DNA from: Nematostella vectensis
Taxonomy: Eukaryota > Cnidaria > Anthozoa > Actiniaria > Edwardsiidae
Reading direction: 5' to 3'
DNA: 64,000 bases
Assembly (NCBI RefSeq): GCF_932526225.1
Contig: NC_064042.1
Coordinates: forward strand, 11,543,040-11,607,039
Made by a program: the position numbers and the translations under genes. The notes under the pieces were generated by a model. That model saw only the letters and a program-made list of their open reading frames with translations, was not told where the DNA came from and did no database searches. Positions within the stretch are counted from its first letter, which is position 1. Each line of letters begins with the position of its first letter. Shown here piece after piece: positions 25,438-35,823 of this stretch.

Positions 25438-26121
25438 CTAGTCGAAAATATCAGGGCTGCGAGGACGATGAGGACAAGGGTACGATGGGGTAACTTTACG
25501 ACGACGACGGCGGCGAGAAGGTGGAGGACGGGTACTCTTTCTACCACCACCACCACCCATTTGAATGGTTGTTCCTATAGGAACGGTTTTGGGCAGGAAC
25601 TTCACCAGTTGAGGTGCTTGTTTCTTGGTGCTCGGCTTGATGCTTTTAAAGGATGAATGAATGATGGGGATACCATTAGGAATGTCAATGGGGGGTCCCA
25701 TGGTCTGGTGAATACGCTGGACTCCCCCTACACCAGTAGGGTACAAGTCGTCCGTCTGGAATGCTGCACCTCCGATGCCACTCCCTGTTTGTAAGACAAC
25801 TGGGTATCCGCTGAACGCTTGATCTCGTCCATTTCCCGATCCTTGTTGATCAAGGGGGCTGCCTTCGAATGCACCATCTCCTAGACCACGCTGATCCAAA
25901 CGTCCCATAAAGGGTGGAGGGGTACAAAGATACATGAAACCACTCCCCTTTTGGGCTTTTTCTATCGCAGCGCCAATGGCATTGCCAGAGGCTAGGGTCT
26001 TTTCTAAATACTTTTTTTGAGTTGCTGGGTCTCTGTTGCTAACCATATAGCCAGCAGCATTTCCAATTGTACCAAACACTTCCTTGAGGATGTCCTTGAA
26101 GGGAATACCTCGACCCTTCAT
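25438..26121 (-). CDS. Candidate pVI-like minor capsid protein, 227 aa
   Basis: The N-terminal 55 residues form amphipathic helices (PFKDILKEVFGTIGNAAGYM, ASGNAIGAAIEKAQKGSG). Gly/Pro-rich disordered sequence follows, then a very basic C-terminus (SRRRRRRKVT). This layout resembles the membrane-lytic minor capsid protein VI of adenoviruses and adintovirus equivalents, but there is no decisive motif. Its ATG overlaps the stop of the preceding penton-like gene as ATGA (26118-26121), so the two are probably co-translated. Confidence 0.5.
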   Translation of the reverse strand: MKGRGIPFKDILKEVFGTIGNAAGYMVSNRDPATQKKYLEKTLASGNAIGAAIEKAQKGSGFMYLCTPPPFMGRLDQRGLGDGAFEGSPLDQQGSGNGRDQAFSGYPVVLQTGSGIGGAAFQTDDLYPTGVGGVQRIHQTMGPPIDIPNGIPIIHSSFKSIKPSTKKQAPQLVKFLPKTVPIGTTIQMGGGGGRKSTRPPPSRRRRRRKVTPSYPCPHRPRSPDIFD

Positions 26122-27161
26122 GATGATGTACGCCGAAAATGAAGTGTCACCTTGACGCTTCCCGATGAAAATGGCACTGTTCTGCCTGTATCCTCCTTTA
26201 TATAGATGTGAATTTGCTCGATGAGCCGTAGGCGTACAGGGAAATAGAACGGACGTTCAAAATTCCGTTCTACAGCTCTTCCTCCAGGTTCACCTCGGGC
26301 CACCATCACGCGCAACACATTGCGGGCGTTACTCCCCAAGATGAAGTTGTCTTCGGTGATGTTCGAGCACACGTACATGTTTTGAAAGGGTTGGCGGAAA
26401 ATGAAGGGTTTAGGGTGACTACTGGTGGGGAACATGCGAGTGTCCGTATTGTCTGGCCATTGAGTAAAAGAGCAATCAAATACAATCTAATGGGCCAGCG
26501 GTCTTGCAGGGATCTCCGGTGGATTCGGTGGTTGAGCTTTGTAGGTTTCTCTTTCAGTGATGGGGTAATCCGGGGGTAGGATGCCTCGAATCACGATGTT
26601 TTTCAGCAGTGTGGGGTAGAAGGTTCCCGGATCGGAGAGTCTTTCATTGCTATATCCAAGCCCTGCTCCCAATCTTTTGCGCATTAACATTCGATTGCCT
26701 CTTCCCACTTTGAATAGCACCTTTTCGTTGTATTCATCCAGTATCATCTCTAGATCCAGATAATTTTGCTGTAATGCTTGTCTTGTATCGTATCTGGACG
26801 CGTTAAAGTCGTTGACGGTTAGTTGAACGTTTTTGGACAATTGAGGCCAGTTGTTCATCGTCGAAGGTGGTATGGTAAGCCGGTGCCATTGAAAGTAGGG
26901 TACGGGTGCTGAAGGACTTGTCATAGAGGTCGAGATTTGGTGGTCTAGATGTTTGCACATGATCCAGATATCGTGTTCGTCTGGCGTAACGATATCATAG
27001 CTGGGTTGGTAGATGATCGAGGAAAGTCCCACTTCCCAGTTTCCGTAGCGTAAATCGATCCTTTGGGGTGGACGTACGACGAAATCACCAATCTCACTGG
27101 AAGCTGCTTTTTCTCTGTCTGAGCTAGATAAGGTGAGAGTATACTCTCGTGGGGCGGTCAT
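26118..27161 (-). pseudogene. Penton-like single jelly-roll gene, copy 1, with an amber stop
   Basis: The N-terminal part (from ATG 27161) has the penton signature: YTLTLSSSD, IDLRYGNWEVGL, then strand segments. The C-terminal part (to 26118) has NMYVCSN, YFPVRLR and VTLHFRR, which closes the fold. Both parts are in the same frame, separated by one TAG at 26487-26489 with open sequence on both sides. So this copy is a full-length gene with a single nonsense codon. Confidence 0.8.
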
Positions 27162-27163
27162 CG

Positions 27164-28226
27164 TCAGGCGAATCGAACGCGTCGAAAGTGTAATGTCCCC
27201 ACGACTGCACCAGACTGAAATGAGATGGGTTCTCCTTCATCGTCGGTTATATAGAAGTGAATCATGTTAACCATCTGAGTGCGTATCGGGAAATAATAAG
27301 GATTGATAAAATTTCGCTCCACAGCTTCACCATAGTTTCCTTCAGGCGACAGCACTCTTAGGAGATTATTGTTTTCCTTCAGGTGACAGCACTCGTAGGA
27401 GATTATTGTACTTGCTCACCATGACGAGATTGCCCTCGGACATGTTCGAGTACACGTACATGTCTTGAAAGGGGTGTAGTTCTTCGATGGCCATATCAGT
27501 CTCCTTGGAGGCAAAGGGGCAAACTAGTGGTAATACGAAATCCCCGGAGCCTGTGAATTGGCTCAGTTCGTCGTAGCTTGAGGGTACCCAACTCAACAGA
27601 ACTTTATGTATTTCAGCTTGGCCAAACTGATAGTCGGGTGGGAGAATACCATCATCAGGATGCAATTGCATGACCCATTCCCCCGAAATCCATTGCTTGA
27701 ATCCTAAAGCCTTGGCAACTCGTATACGTAGGAGGAGTTGAACGTCCTCCCCGATCTTGATGGTGGTCTTTTTCGATGTAGTAGCTATCGTCATGTCCAC
27801 ATCCTTGTGCCTTTGGCCAAGTTGCTGTATCACGGTTGCTCGATCCTTGTTGAATTGATCGATAGCCTTCTTGAGATTGAAGGCAACTTCGTGCCATTTC
27901 GGGACTTTGAAGTCGTCCAGTTTGATATACGTCCATTTGTGATTAATTTTTTCGTCGGGGACGCGTGCTTGAGGGTTATCTTTGTTAGCCTGGAGCCAAC
28001 TGGCTTCGGGTACTTGATGGTAGATCCAGATATCATGATCTCGTGGTAGGAACTTTGTCCACGTGTGAGGGTAAATCAACGACACCAGGGCCACTTCCCA
28101 CTGCCCCTCACGCAAATCCAGTGTCTTTGGCGTGCGTATGGAAAAATCGTTAATGGTATTGCCGGGTAAGGCGTCTTGAATGGCATTGCTGGGTAACGTC
28201 ACGTGGAAATGATGTTGGTCTGTCAT
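27164..28226 (-). pseudogene. Penton-like single jelly-roll gene, copy 2, with internal duplication
   Basis: Starts at ATG 28226 with HFHVTLPSNAI and LDLREGQWEVALVSLIYPH, and ends with ERNFINPYYFPIRT and GTLHFRRV. Near 27340-27400 a stretch of about 36 bp (CCTTCAGG, ACAGCACTC, GTAGGAGATTATTGT) occurs twice in tandem and puts the 3' end in another frame. The gene is a paralogue of copy 1 and lies directly upstream of it. It would form the capsid vertex if repaired in its host virus ancestor. Confidence 0.8.
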
Positions 28227-28260
28227 GGTGCACGAAACAGCTGGGTGCAGGCCACGTGGA

Positions 28261-29403
28261 TCATAAGATTTTATGCACTTGTTGGGCAGACACCCAACTG
28301 TTGTACTTGTCAGGCCATCCACGCCATTGCACGAAATACTCTTCGTTCCGTCCCTTTCCCCGTGTCCTAATCACCCGTTCGATGCGGAACAGATCCCGTT
28401 GCTCGTCGAGACTGACGTGTTGCAGTTCGGGTTCGCAAAACCGGCCCTCTAACCACGTTCCATCGTACTCGCAAAGTCGGTACGCGTAGTTCTTTTGATT
28501 CGTGTTGTAGTACCGCTGTCCAACCGTAAACACTTCTTCGGTCAAATTGGGAAAGTACCCTTTGGCAAAGACGTGTTTGACTTTACTGATCCGCACCCTA
28601 TCCCCCACGTTAAATTTGGGTGGGGCTCTCTTCTTCTTCTTCTTCTTTGGGTCTCCCGGTCTTTTCTTCCCGTACAAGATAGCCCACACCTCCTGAGCAT
28701 CGTCGTACGTGACCACGTCCGCAGGAGCACGTCGGATGCTACGATGGTACGAGTGATTGTAATTGTGCACCAATTGCGGTAACATGTCCACGTAACGGCG
28801 TGTCTCCTTGTGGGTAAACCATCGCCACATCCAGGTCTTGAGAGTGCGATTGAATCGTTCGACCACAGAAGCTTTCAATTCACTTCGCGTGGAAAAGTGT
28901 TGGATCCCTTTGGATTTGAGAAACGCCTGGAAGATTCGATTCTTGAACTCGGTGCCATCATCCGTTTGAAGTTTTTCTGGCTGGCGTCCACCCTCGAAAA
29001 TCGACTCAAACGCCTCGACGAGCCGTTTGACCGTCTTGTCCTTGAAAGGGGCCACCCACGCGTACTTGCTCAACACGTCAATCACGGTGAGAAAGTAGTT
29101 GTACCCGTCATTGTACGAGCGTAACGCCTGCATGTCACACAGATCCGCTTGCCATTGTTCGTCCATACCATTCACCACCACCCGTTGGCGTGGGTAGCGA
29201 CGACGGTACGGTTTATGGAGCGTGTATGTGGGCTGGCTCCGAAGCCACGAATTCACTTGGGCACGACGTACTCCTTTGGAACGTACCACTCGGACTAATT
29301 TGTCCACTCCCCCCAAGACTGCCGGATGATTCAGATCGTAATAAATTGGGCGTAGAAGACGATCGATCGTCTTCTGAGTCATCGTCGTCTTCTTCTTCTT
29401 CAT
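28261..29403 (-). CDS. rve integrase with C-terminal chromodomain
   Basis: About 380 residues from ATG 29403. Catalytic acidic residues are in WQADLCDM, LQTDDGTEF and VVERFNRTL. The HHCC-like region is replaced by a basic N-terminus, as in many Polinton integrases. The last 55 residues (IERVIRTRGKG, YFVQWRGWPDKYNSWV) form a chromodomain, which usually guides insertion to methylated-histone chromatin. The frame is open throughout, in contrast to the broken polymerase next to it. The start overlaps the stop of a small upstream gene as ATGA. Confidence 0.9.
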   Translation of the reverse strand: MKKKKTTMTQKTIDRLLRPIYYDLNHPAVLGGVDKLVRVVRSKGVRRAQVNSWLRSQPTYTLHKPYRRRYPRQRVVVNGMDEQWQADLCDMQALRSYNDGYNYFLTVIDVLSKYAWVAPFKDKTVKRLVEAFESIFEGGRQPEKLQTDDGTEFKNRIFQAFLKSKGIQHFSTRSELKASVVERFNRTLKTWMWRWFTHKETRRYVDMLPQLVHNYNHSYHRSIRRAPADVVTYDDAQEVWAILYGKKRPGDPKKKKKKRAPPKFNVGDRVRISKVKHVFAKGYFPNLTEEVFTVGQRYYNTNQKNYAYRLCEYDGTWLEGRFCEPELQHVSLDEQRDLFRIERVIRTRGKGRNEEYFVQWRGWPDKYNSWVSAQQVHKIL

Positions 29404-29588
29404 ACTCTTAGGTTTTTTCGCGCACGGACGATGGTGGGCGTGGGAGGGGGTGGGGCTGGGGCGCCATCGAGTTGCAATGAATGAATTTCGATTCGTACCC
29501 CGCAACACGCAAAGAGATACCGTAAACGTTCCCACACCGTACGACAACCGAAACGCGGTTGAAGAGGATCCGCACCAAAGCAACCCAT
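29400..29588 (-). CDS. Small Cys/Pro-rich protein upstream of and coupled to the integrase, 62 aa
   Basis: First ATG after a TATA box at 29625-29633. The protein begins MGCFG, a plausible N-myristoylation and palmitoylation signal, has CRTVWERLRYLFACCG, then a Pro run and a basic end. Its TGA overlaps the integrase ATG (29400-29403), suggesting reinitiation. Not recognised. It could be a leader ORF and not a functional protein. Confidence 0.45.
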   Translation of the reverse strand: MGCFGADPLQPRFGCRTVWERLRYLFACCGVRIEIHSLQLDGAPAPPPPTPTIVRARKNLRV

Positions 29589-29624
29589 GCTACAAGTGAT
29601 TCCTTCCCTACCACCCCTCACCCT

Positions 29625-29633
29625 ATTTATATA
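29625..29633 (-). promoter_or_regulatory. TATA box for the small ORF/integrase transcript
   Basis: The minus strand reads TATATAAAT, 37 nt before the first ATG at 29588. Confidence 0.6.
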
Positions 29634-29687
29634 CAAAAACATTCTACCACCACAGAAAAGAAGGCTTTTTATTAACGGTCTTTAATT

Positions 29688-32600
29688 TTACAACTTAAAA
29701 TAACCATAAAGGTAAGTGCGCATGTCCCGTCGCACGCGTTTGTTGTACACGGCACGAAATGTCTTGTGCGCCGGCACCGTGCGTAGAGTTCTGTCGTGCA
29801 CATTGCGCTGGATGGTGTAAGGGAGAGTAACGTGACGCTCTTCCGCCACCGTGCCTTCAACGCGCAAGAGTTCCAACATGCTGGTCTGGTTCACGATATC
29901 GGCCGTACGAAGGTTGATGTGAAGTCCCTTCACTCTACACGTGGAATGACCCTGTTGCGTGGTGTACCCGTAACTCTTGGGTCCCGTGGACGAATAACGA
30001 TCGATAAAGTCTCCTGGCTCCAACTCGCTCGTCAGGTCTCCTAGATAGTCCCCGAGGGGTGGTTTCCACTCTCCAGGGCGATTTAAGAAAATGACGCTAT
30101 CCGTGTCGTGATACAGACAACGTTCCCCTAACCCGTCCAGCACGTCGTACAACTTAAGGCGTGCGTACGCCGTGGTGAAGGCTGCAATCACCACGTTGGT
30201 GTGGGGTTTCAACTCTTGAAACTTTTCCCCCAGCCTGTAGTGAACTTGGATGAGGTCGTCGTTCACGATGAGCACATCATTCACCTCGATACTGTCGTTG
30301 TTCAGCAGAACAAAGTAGGCTTTGGGGTCGTCCACGTACCCGGTACGTTGGAGGTTCGGCTGCTCAACAAACTTTTCCCACATACAATTCAGTCCCATCT
30401 TTGCCACGGAGCGGAGGCCTGGGTTCTTCTCGATCTTGCTAGGATCCATACGGATGCCTTGGTGGCGTTCGTAATCGTCGACGTACTGCATCTTATCGGC
30501 GTCGGTGGTGCACCAGCTGGGCCACGCCGACGCTTCTTATTTGTACTTCAAAAAGGTCTTGATGTACTCTTCAAACAACCGTGCCCAGCGCTCCCAATGC
30601 CACACCTCGTACACACGGATCACGCGATAGCCTTTCTCTAGAGCTTTGTAAATCTCGGGGTGGGCCCACGTTCCCGTGAACTCCCGCTCCTCGTCCGAAT
30701 GCGTGTACGAGCCTTGCTCCTCCTTTTGGGCACACCGGTGACACAGAGGGAACATAAACTTGTCGTTGACGCGGACAGGGAGTACGGGGAATAATAGGTC
30801 GTGAGGCGGTAAAACACGTAGCTTCATCAGTCCCTTGTACGCGTGAAGATGTTCCTTGAAATTTTCGGTAAGGATCGCGTCGGGGTGCCCCACGGGGTAC
30901 TCGCACATGGCATTGACCCACGGGTACAACGTCGTAAAGTCATAATAGTGAATCTCTTCGCCCTGCTCCACGTTGGCTTCGCAATGCAGTCGAATCGCGT
31001 TGGTCCTTCCTCCCAAAAAAGCATCACGAGCTTCAAGAGGTTTTCCGTGCTCGACATCCCCCACGAGAGCTCGCAGTTCGGGGTGCGTGTTCAGTTGCGC
31101 GTCAAACTGGCACTTCCACACCCGTAGTTGTAGCCCTGGGCTTTGAGACGCAACTCCACCGCGCGCGTATGCTCGCGAAGCTCTTGCATCGTGGTGTTCG
31201 TCAAAGGGTTGACGGTGTGAGGCTGGAAACACGTGATAAAACCGTGGTAGAAACACCCGTGGTACTGGTACACCGTGTTGGTAGATGTTCGATGTACTTC
31301 AGCCACTGCAACGCTTTCAGAGATTGCACTTCGTGACCACGGTACCCGCGCGTGGGTATCAGTCCAATAGTCTTCTCCTCCAGAAACTTGGTGCGCAGGA
31401 TACGGCTAGACAACGAGGCAATGGTGATGGCCACCTGGAACGGATGAAGACCTGCAGCGGCCATGATGAGCTCGTCGAAAGCGAGTACCGCTCTCTTGAG
31501 CACCTCAACGTCCTGATGACAGTAGGAAGCGAGATCCTCTTGCAAGTTAAACACGGCGCCACGAGCCACTTCGGCTTGGTGCCAGGCACGTAGGGTGCGG
31601 GCATCGTCTTCTTTCATCCCTTGAAGGTCGTAATACCTCAAGTCGGGCATGGGACCCACGTAGTCTTGGTGCTCGGGGGTGTTGAAAAAATGAGAAACGT
31701 TCCCTTTTGGGTCACGTGATCAAACCCAAAAGCTTTGGGGAGCTTGCTCAAAGGCATCTGCAGAAAGTTCAGGGAGCACTTCATGTCGATCCGCAACGAC
31801 TTGATGTTCAGGTACATCACCATTCCTCCGGTGAAAATCACTTCGGGTTTAAAGCCATTCGTAAAAAGGTATTCGAGGATGTAATAGGAATCGTAACCTT
31901 TGAAATTGTGAGCCAAACACGTGTAGCATTACTCCCATCGAACAGCCAGTCGCAAAACGCTTGTACCGTGGTAAAACCGGGTTTGCGAATCCACACGTCT
32001 CACACTCCAGGCGATCCATATACCACCCTTTGCAGGTCTCACACAGTTTTTGCACCCCGACAAAATTCACAGTGTGCTTGGCTTCCAGAGACATGGCCTC
32101 GAAATCAAAGATGATCAAACGCATCGAATCGTCATCGTCATCATCATCGTCAGGGCTGTTCTTCTTCTTCGGGAGAGCATCGTCACCCACCGTCACGCAA
32201 CACAAATGGTCGGGGGGAACCACTTCCTTGCACACGGAGCACTTGTACTCTCCACACACATGGTCTCCTTCCTTCCGATCCATCAAATCGACGCGTTTAC
32301 CACACGTCTCGCACTTGTGGTACCGTTGGCAATACGAACAAGAGTCCTGGGGTTCACCACCACAGCCACCACGCTTCTTGGCTCCTCGAGGTTTGACACG
32401 TCGGTGGTTCTCGAAACACGTCTGCGTGCGAAAGTACCGGTGACACTCGTCACAATACTGCCACTCCCAACGATGGTCTTGTTCGGCGGGTGGCACCAAG
32501 GGGGAACACTCTTGCTCACCGCACCCATAGCACAGGTTGTTACACTTGTGATTTCTTCGATCGTACCCCTTTTGACAGCTCGTACAATAATAACAGCGAC

Positions 32601-33911
32601 CAAGCATCCCTGGCATGCTATTGGTATAATCGAAATGGCCCTTGGCGTAGTAGAAGTAGAGCCTGTACTCGGGAGCAGGTAAGTTTCCAGAATAGATCAC
32701 CGTGTTCGCGTGTTCCCTCGACACCACGTTAAGCTCGAAGCCACGATCACCCCCTACGCCCTTGGCGTAGTAGAAGTAGAGCCTGTACTCGGGAGCAGGT
32801 AAGTTTCCAGAATAGATCACTGTGTTCGAGTGTTCCCTCGACACCACGTTAAGCTCGAAGCCACGATCACCCAGATAGCGCTAAAATTGCTGGATCTCCA
32901 CACGGACCCTCAGGGACTCCTGCATCGCGTTGCAATGCTCGAGCGCGCTCCGTCTGCAAGGGAAGTCTAGCGCCACCATCTTTTGGGTTGTACAACTTGA
33001 CATAGTCAGGATCCTTAGTGAGATGAGCCATTCCGATCACGAGTGCTCGAGCCGCGCACAGTTCGTCGTGATTCCTAACGCGCGTGATGCTCTTTTTTCC
33101 CTTAAGCCATGTCTCTAAATCTCCCGTATCCAGGGTGGAGGAATTCTTCTTAGACTTTCCCCGTTTCCCAGCCCCAAAAGGCATGTGCGCGCGTACGACA
33201 TGGAGATTGAAGTTACCTTCTAACACAAACTGTTCGTTCGATTGCACCACGGTCTCAACGACACCCATAATGCGTTGAGGGGTGAGTTGATGACGGCGCA
33301 TAAACGGTAACGCAATGGGATTCTTGAGAGCAGGGGCATCGAGAGTAAGGCGTGCGTAATCGTGCTATTGCACCCCGCATGGATTATCGTCGAGGACCCG
33401 GTAGCACTCGCTCCACATCCTCCAAAGCTTCCTTGATAGTACCACGAGTAGGTAGATCGACCGACAGTTCGTAATCGGTACAGTCAGTACGCATTTTGGT
33501 AGAATGTCGAGTAGTCAGTTGACGTAAATCATACGTAACATCGTCCTCCTCCTCCTCCTCCTCCTCCTCCTCCTCCTCCTCCTCCTCATCATCATCATCA
33601 CTTTCATAAGAGCGTTTCTTCCCACGACCTTCTTCTTGTTGTTGTTGCAACCCGGAAGGCCCTGGTTCGTTCAAAAAAGGATCTTCAAACAAAATCTCCT
33701 CACCCTCCCCCTCTGGGGTGCAATAGTAGTCAAACAATTCGTCAAAGGAACTTAATTGAGGTAAGTCCGACTCAGCGAGATCATCGTGAAAAAAATCAGG
33801 AGGAAGTCGTCCACTCTCTCCTTCTTCTCCTTCTTCTCCTTCTTCTTCAGGGTCAGGTAACACTTCTAACAATTGGGTAAGCCACTCATCATTACCATCA
33901 TCATAAGCCAT
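29688..33911 (-). pseudogene. Protein-primed type B DNA polymerase with multiple lesions
   Basis: About 1400 codons. The N-terminus (from ATG 33911) has a long Glu/Asp run. The middle holds zinc-type Cys pairs, exonuclease motif I (IIFDFEAMSLE), motif II (AHNFKGYDSYYIL) and motif III (ASYCHQDVEVL). The C-terminal half has polymerase motif A (YDFTTLYPWV), a motif B region (AKMGLNCMWEKF) and motif C (YHDTDSVIF). All catalytic motifs are legible. The frame is broken near 33384 (shift, then a stop near 33355), 32880, 31900, 31640 and 31230, and by a TAA at 30537-30539. A 120-bp in-frame tandem duplication covers 32641-32880. It would replicate the element with a terminal protein. Confidence 0.85.
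32641..32880. repeat. 120-bp tandem duplication inside PolB
   Basis: Positions 32641-32760 and 32761-32880 are almost identical, beginning CTTGGCGTAGTAGAAGTAGA. The length is 40 codons, so phase is kept. Confidence 0.93.
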
Positions 33912-33959
33912 GGCGAAGTTCGCCAAGAACAAACTGAAATGCGAGTGAAAATGCCACCT

Positions 33960-33967
33960 CTTTTATA
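33960..33967 (-). promoter_or_regulatory. TATA box of the PolB transcript
   Basis: The minus strand reads TATAAAAG, 49-56 nt before the ATG at 33911. With the plus-strand TATA box at 34211 it makes a divergent promoter region of about 400 bp that otherwise holds no gene. Confidence 0.65.
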
Positions 33968-34210
33968 GAACTCTTATCCAATCAAAAAGCTTGAATTTTA
34001 GTAAGCTAAAAATACTTTATTCTAAAAAATAAACCATTCATTTCCCATTTTCAACCTTTTTTCTACCCTTTAACACTTTTAACCCATAATAACAAAAAAG
34101 CAAAAAAAAAAGAGGTGAGGGGTGGGTATAAAAATAAGTCATGACATCATGACGTCTTCCGTTTTCCGTTACCGATGATCTCATCGATACACGTGACCTA
34201 CTCGAAGGTC

Positions 34211-34218
34211 TATAAAAG
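34211..34218 (+). promoter_or_regulatory. TATA box of the rightward RING-type gene
   Basis: TATAAAAG, about 92 nt before the ATG at 34310. Confidence 0.65.
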
Positions 34219-34309
34219 ACGACGACTAGCCGGGATCACTTCACAGTCAGACCAAGATTCAAAAACGTCAAAGCAATAAAAAATTCAAAATAATAATCAT
34301 AAAATAAAA

Positions 34310-34660
34310 ATGGAATGCTTAATTTGTAAAGAAGAAGAGGATGTCATAGAAATAATTAAATGCTGCAAACAACCCGCACACCACCGGTGCCTAAACTAGT
34401 GGTACATGGCCCAGCAAAACCAAAGTCTACATGCCACATGCCCACATTGTCGACGAGAAATTTTTCCACCGCCGCGACCAAAGAAATGGATAACCATAAC
34501 CATCACTGAAGAAGAGGTGGAATCTGGTATTACAACAACAACCACGAGAGAACTTAATTACCGAGACGGGTGGAGTATGGAATCATGGATGGCGGCACCC
34601 CCACACAGGGACACAGGAACCATAAACTTTTCTACGGGTCAAAGGAGGGGGAGAAGATAA
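34310..34660 (+). pseudogene. Small RING-type protein gene with an in-frame stop
   Basis: From ATG 34310 the frame encodes MECLICKEEEDV, then KCCKQPAHHRCL, and after a TAG at 34397-34399 continues as WYMAQ and ATCPHCRRE. The zinc ligand pattern C-x2-C, C, H, C, C-x2-C is that of a variant RING finger, cut in the middle by one stop. About 55 residues of Thr/Glu-rich tail follow. It is the only rightward gene of element B. The LICKE segment also matches an LxCxE pattern, but it overlaps the first zinc ligands and may be coincidental. Confidence 0.6.
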
Positions 34661-34762
34661 AGGGACACTTTTTTTAAAAAGAACATTTATTTTATTTAAA
34701 AACTGTTATTTAATACAAATGGTTAATAAAACGTTTTATAACCAAACAAAATGTCTCTTTTT

Positions 34763-35203
34763 CTAAGAAAGAGGGGTAACGGGTAGAGGGTCTACAATTT
34801 GACACGCAATGTCTCTGGTCAAACCCCAAAATTCTTCCTCTCTTCCCCGCAACAAGCCAGGCAGCTCCACCTTCCGGAGCATCGTTAAAATATCCATGGG
34901 AGTTAAACAGTCCAACAAATCTTGAATGTAAGATTTCCAATGACCTTGCACAGCAAGCCCTAGTCTATCACTCAGCTTTTGCAGACCCTCCCATGCCAAT
35001 TCCATATAGTCCTTCAAGGTATCTCTGGCCCTATAAAACATCTGATTCCATCGATCTTGGCCACGGGGTACTACGCAAGTCCACTCTCCCATCACTCCAA
35101 AGACCAACGCCTCCACATAATGACCCACGACATGCATAACGTTATACGTGTCAACCACATCGTAAGTTGCCTGAGGCTCATCAAGTTCGTTATAAGACTC
35201 CAT
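34763..35203 (-). CDS. Uncharacterised element B protein, 146 aa
   Basis: Soluble, helical, with many Trp and Tyr residues (FGVMGEWTCVVPRGQDRWNQM). An ATG at 35203 follows the stop of the upstream acidic gene by one codon in the same frame, so the two could once have been a single gene. Position next to the right inverted repeat suggests an early or accessory gene. Family unknown. Confidence 0.5.
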   Translation of the reverse strand: MESYNELDEPQATYDVVDTYNVMHVVGHYVEALVFGVMGEWTCVVPRGQDRWNQMFYRARDTLKDYMELAWEGLQKLSDRLGLAVQGHWKSYIQDLLDCLTPMDILTMLRKVELPGLLRGREEEFWGLTRDIACQIVDPLPVTPLS

Positions 35204-35206
35204 AGA

Positions 35207-35581
35207 CTATTCCTCCTCCTCCTCCTCCTCTTCCTCATCGCTAGTGGCACTCTCGACGACAACTACTTTCTCGGCTTCTTCGCCATCGGTATCACTTCCA
35301 CTACATCCGGCATCTCCTACTCCTCCTCCTCCTCCACCTCCAAAATCGGTGACGTTAACCCCCTCCTCGACTGCCTCTCGCACTGCTTTGGCCTCGTCTG
35401 GATTGAAATACAAGCCACACCCTAACTGACCTTTTGAAAAATCCACAGGAGTACCGCACTTTGAGGCAGACCCTACTTTTTTGACCTCTACGTCACAAAA
35501 ACACTTCATTATCAACAAACAAAGCAGCAATATTCTTCGCTTCAAAATTTCCATCTTATATATTTTTTTAGGGTAACCCAT
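35207..35581 (-). CDS. Secreted or membrane-targeted acidic protein, about 124 aa
   Basis: A clear signal-peptide-like stretch (ILKRRILLLCLLIMKCFC) is followed by a Cys-containing domain (KCGTPVDF, GCGLYFN), a Gly run and a terminal Glu run. A second ATG at 35554 would start directly at the signal peptide. The Glu run is encoded by a GAG/GAA microsatellite. No family recognised; a secreted accessory protein is one possibility. Confidence 0.5.
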   Translation of the reverse strand: MGYPKKIYKMEILKRRILLLCLLIMKCFCDVEVKKVGSASKCGTPVDFSKGQLGCGLYFNPDEAKAVREAVEEGVNVTDFGGGGGGGVGDAGCSGSDTDGEEAEKVVVVESATSDEEEEEEEEE

Positions 35582-35598
35582 AATAATACCCTTACCTA

Positions 35599-35823
35599 TG
35601 ACGTCACTTCCGCCCTATCAAATCCCACCAATCACCACCCCTCTCCCTAAAGTCCAAAGTCCAAATGTCAAGGGCCCACTCCAAACTCCACCCGTGACGT
35701 CAGTTCCGCCGTATCAAAACCAACCAATCACAGCACGCCATTCCCAACAACCAATCAGAACGCGCCACTACCGCGCGGCTGGGGGACTGGAATCCACCCT
35801 ATAGATATACTTACTTTACTACT
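35599..35823 (-). repeat. Right terminal inverted repeat of element B
   Basis: Reverse complement of the left repeat with a few differences. ETS/CRE-like sites at 35599-35613 and 35695-35709, and ATTGG boxes on the minus strand near 35724 and 35751. Confidence 0.92.

Larger units (their letters stand above)
20444..35823 (-). mobile_element. Complete, decayed Polinton/adintovirus-like element (element B)
   Basis: 15.38 kb bounded by 225-bp inverted repeats that begin AGTAGTAAAGTAAGT, consistent with the AG...CT ends of Polintons. Flanking hexamers CTCTAA (20438-20443) and CTCTTA (35824-35829) are a target duplication with one mismatch. Gene order on the minus strand is PolB, small MGCF protein, chromodomain integrase, two penton-like genes, a pVI-like candidate, MCP remnant, adenain-like protease, basic core protein, pX-like protein and two proteins of unknown family. 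At least PolB, MCP, one or both penton genes, pX and the small RING gene are broken. It lies in an intron of a host membrane-protein gene. Confidence 0.9.

Noticed and set aside
33541-33600. Microsatellite as a separate feature
   Set aside because: It encodes the acidic run of the polymerase N-terminal region and needs no other explanation.
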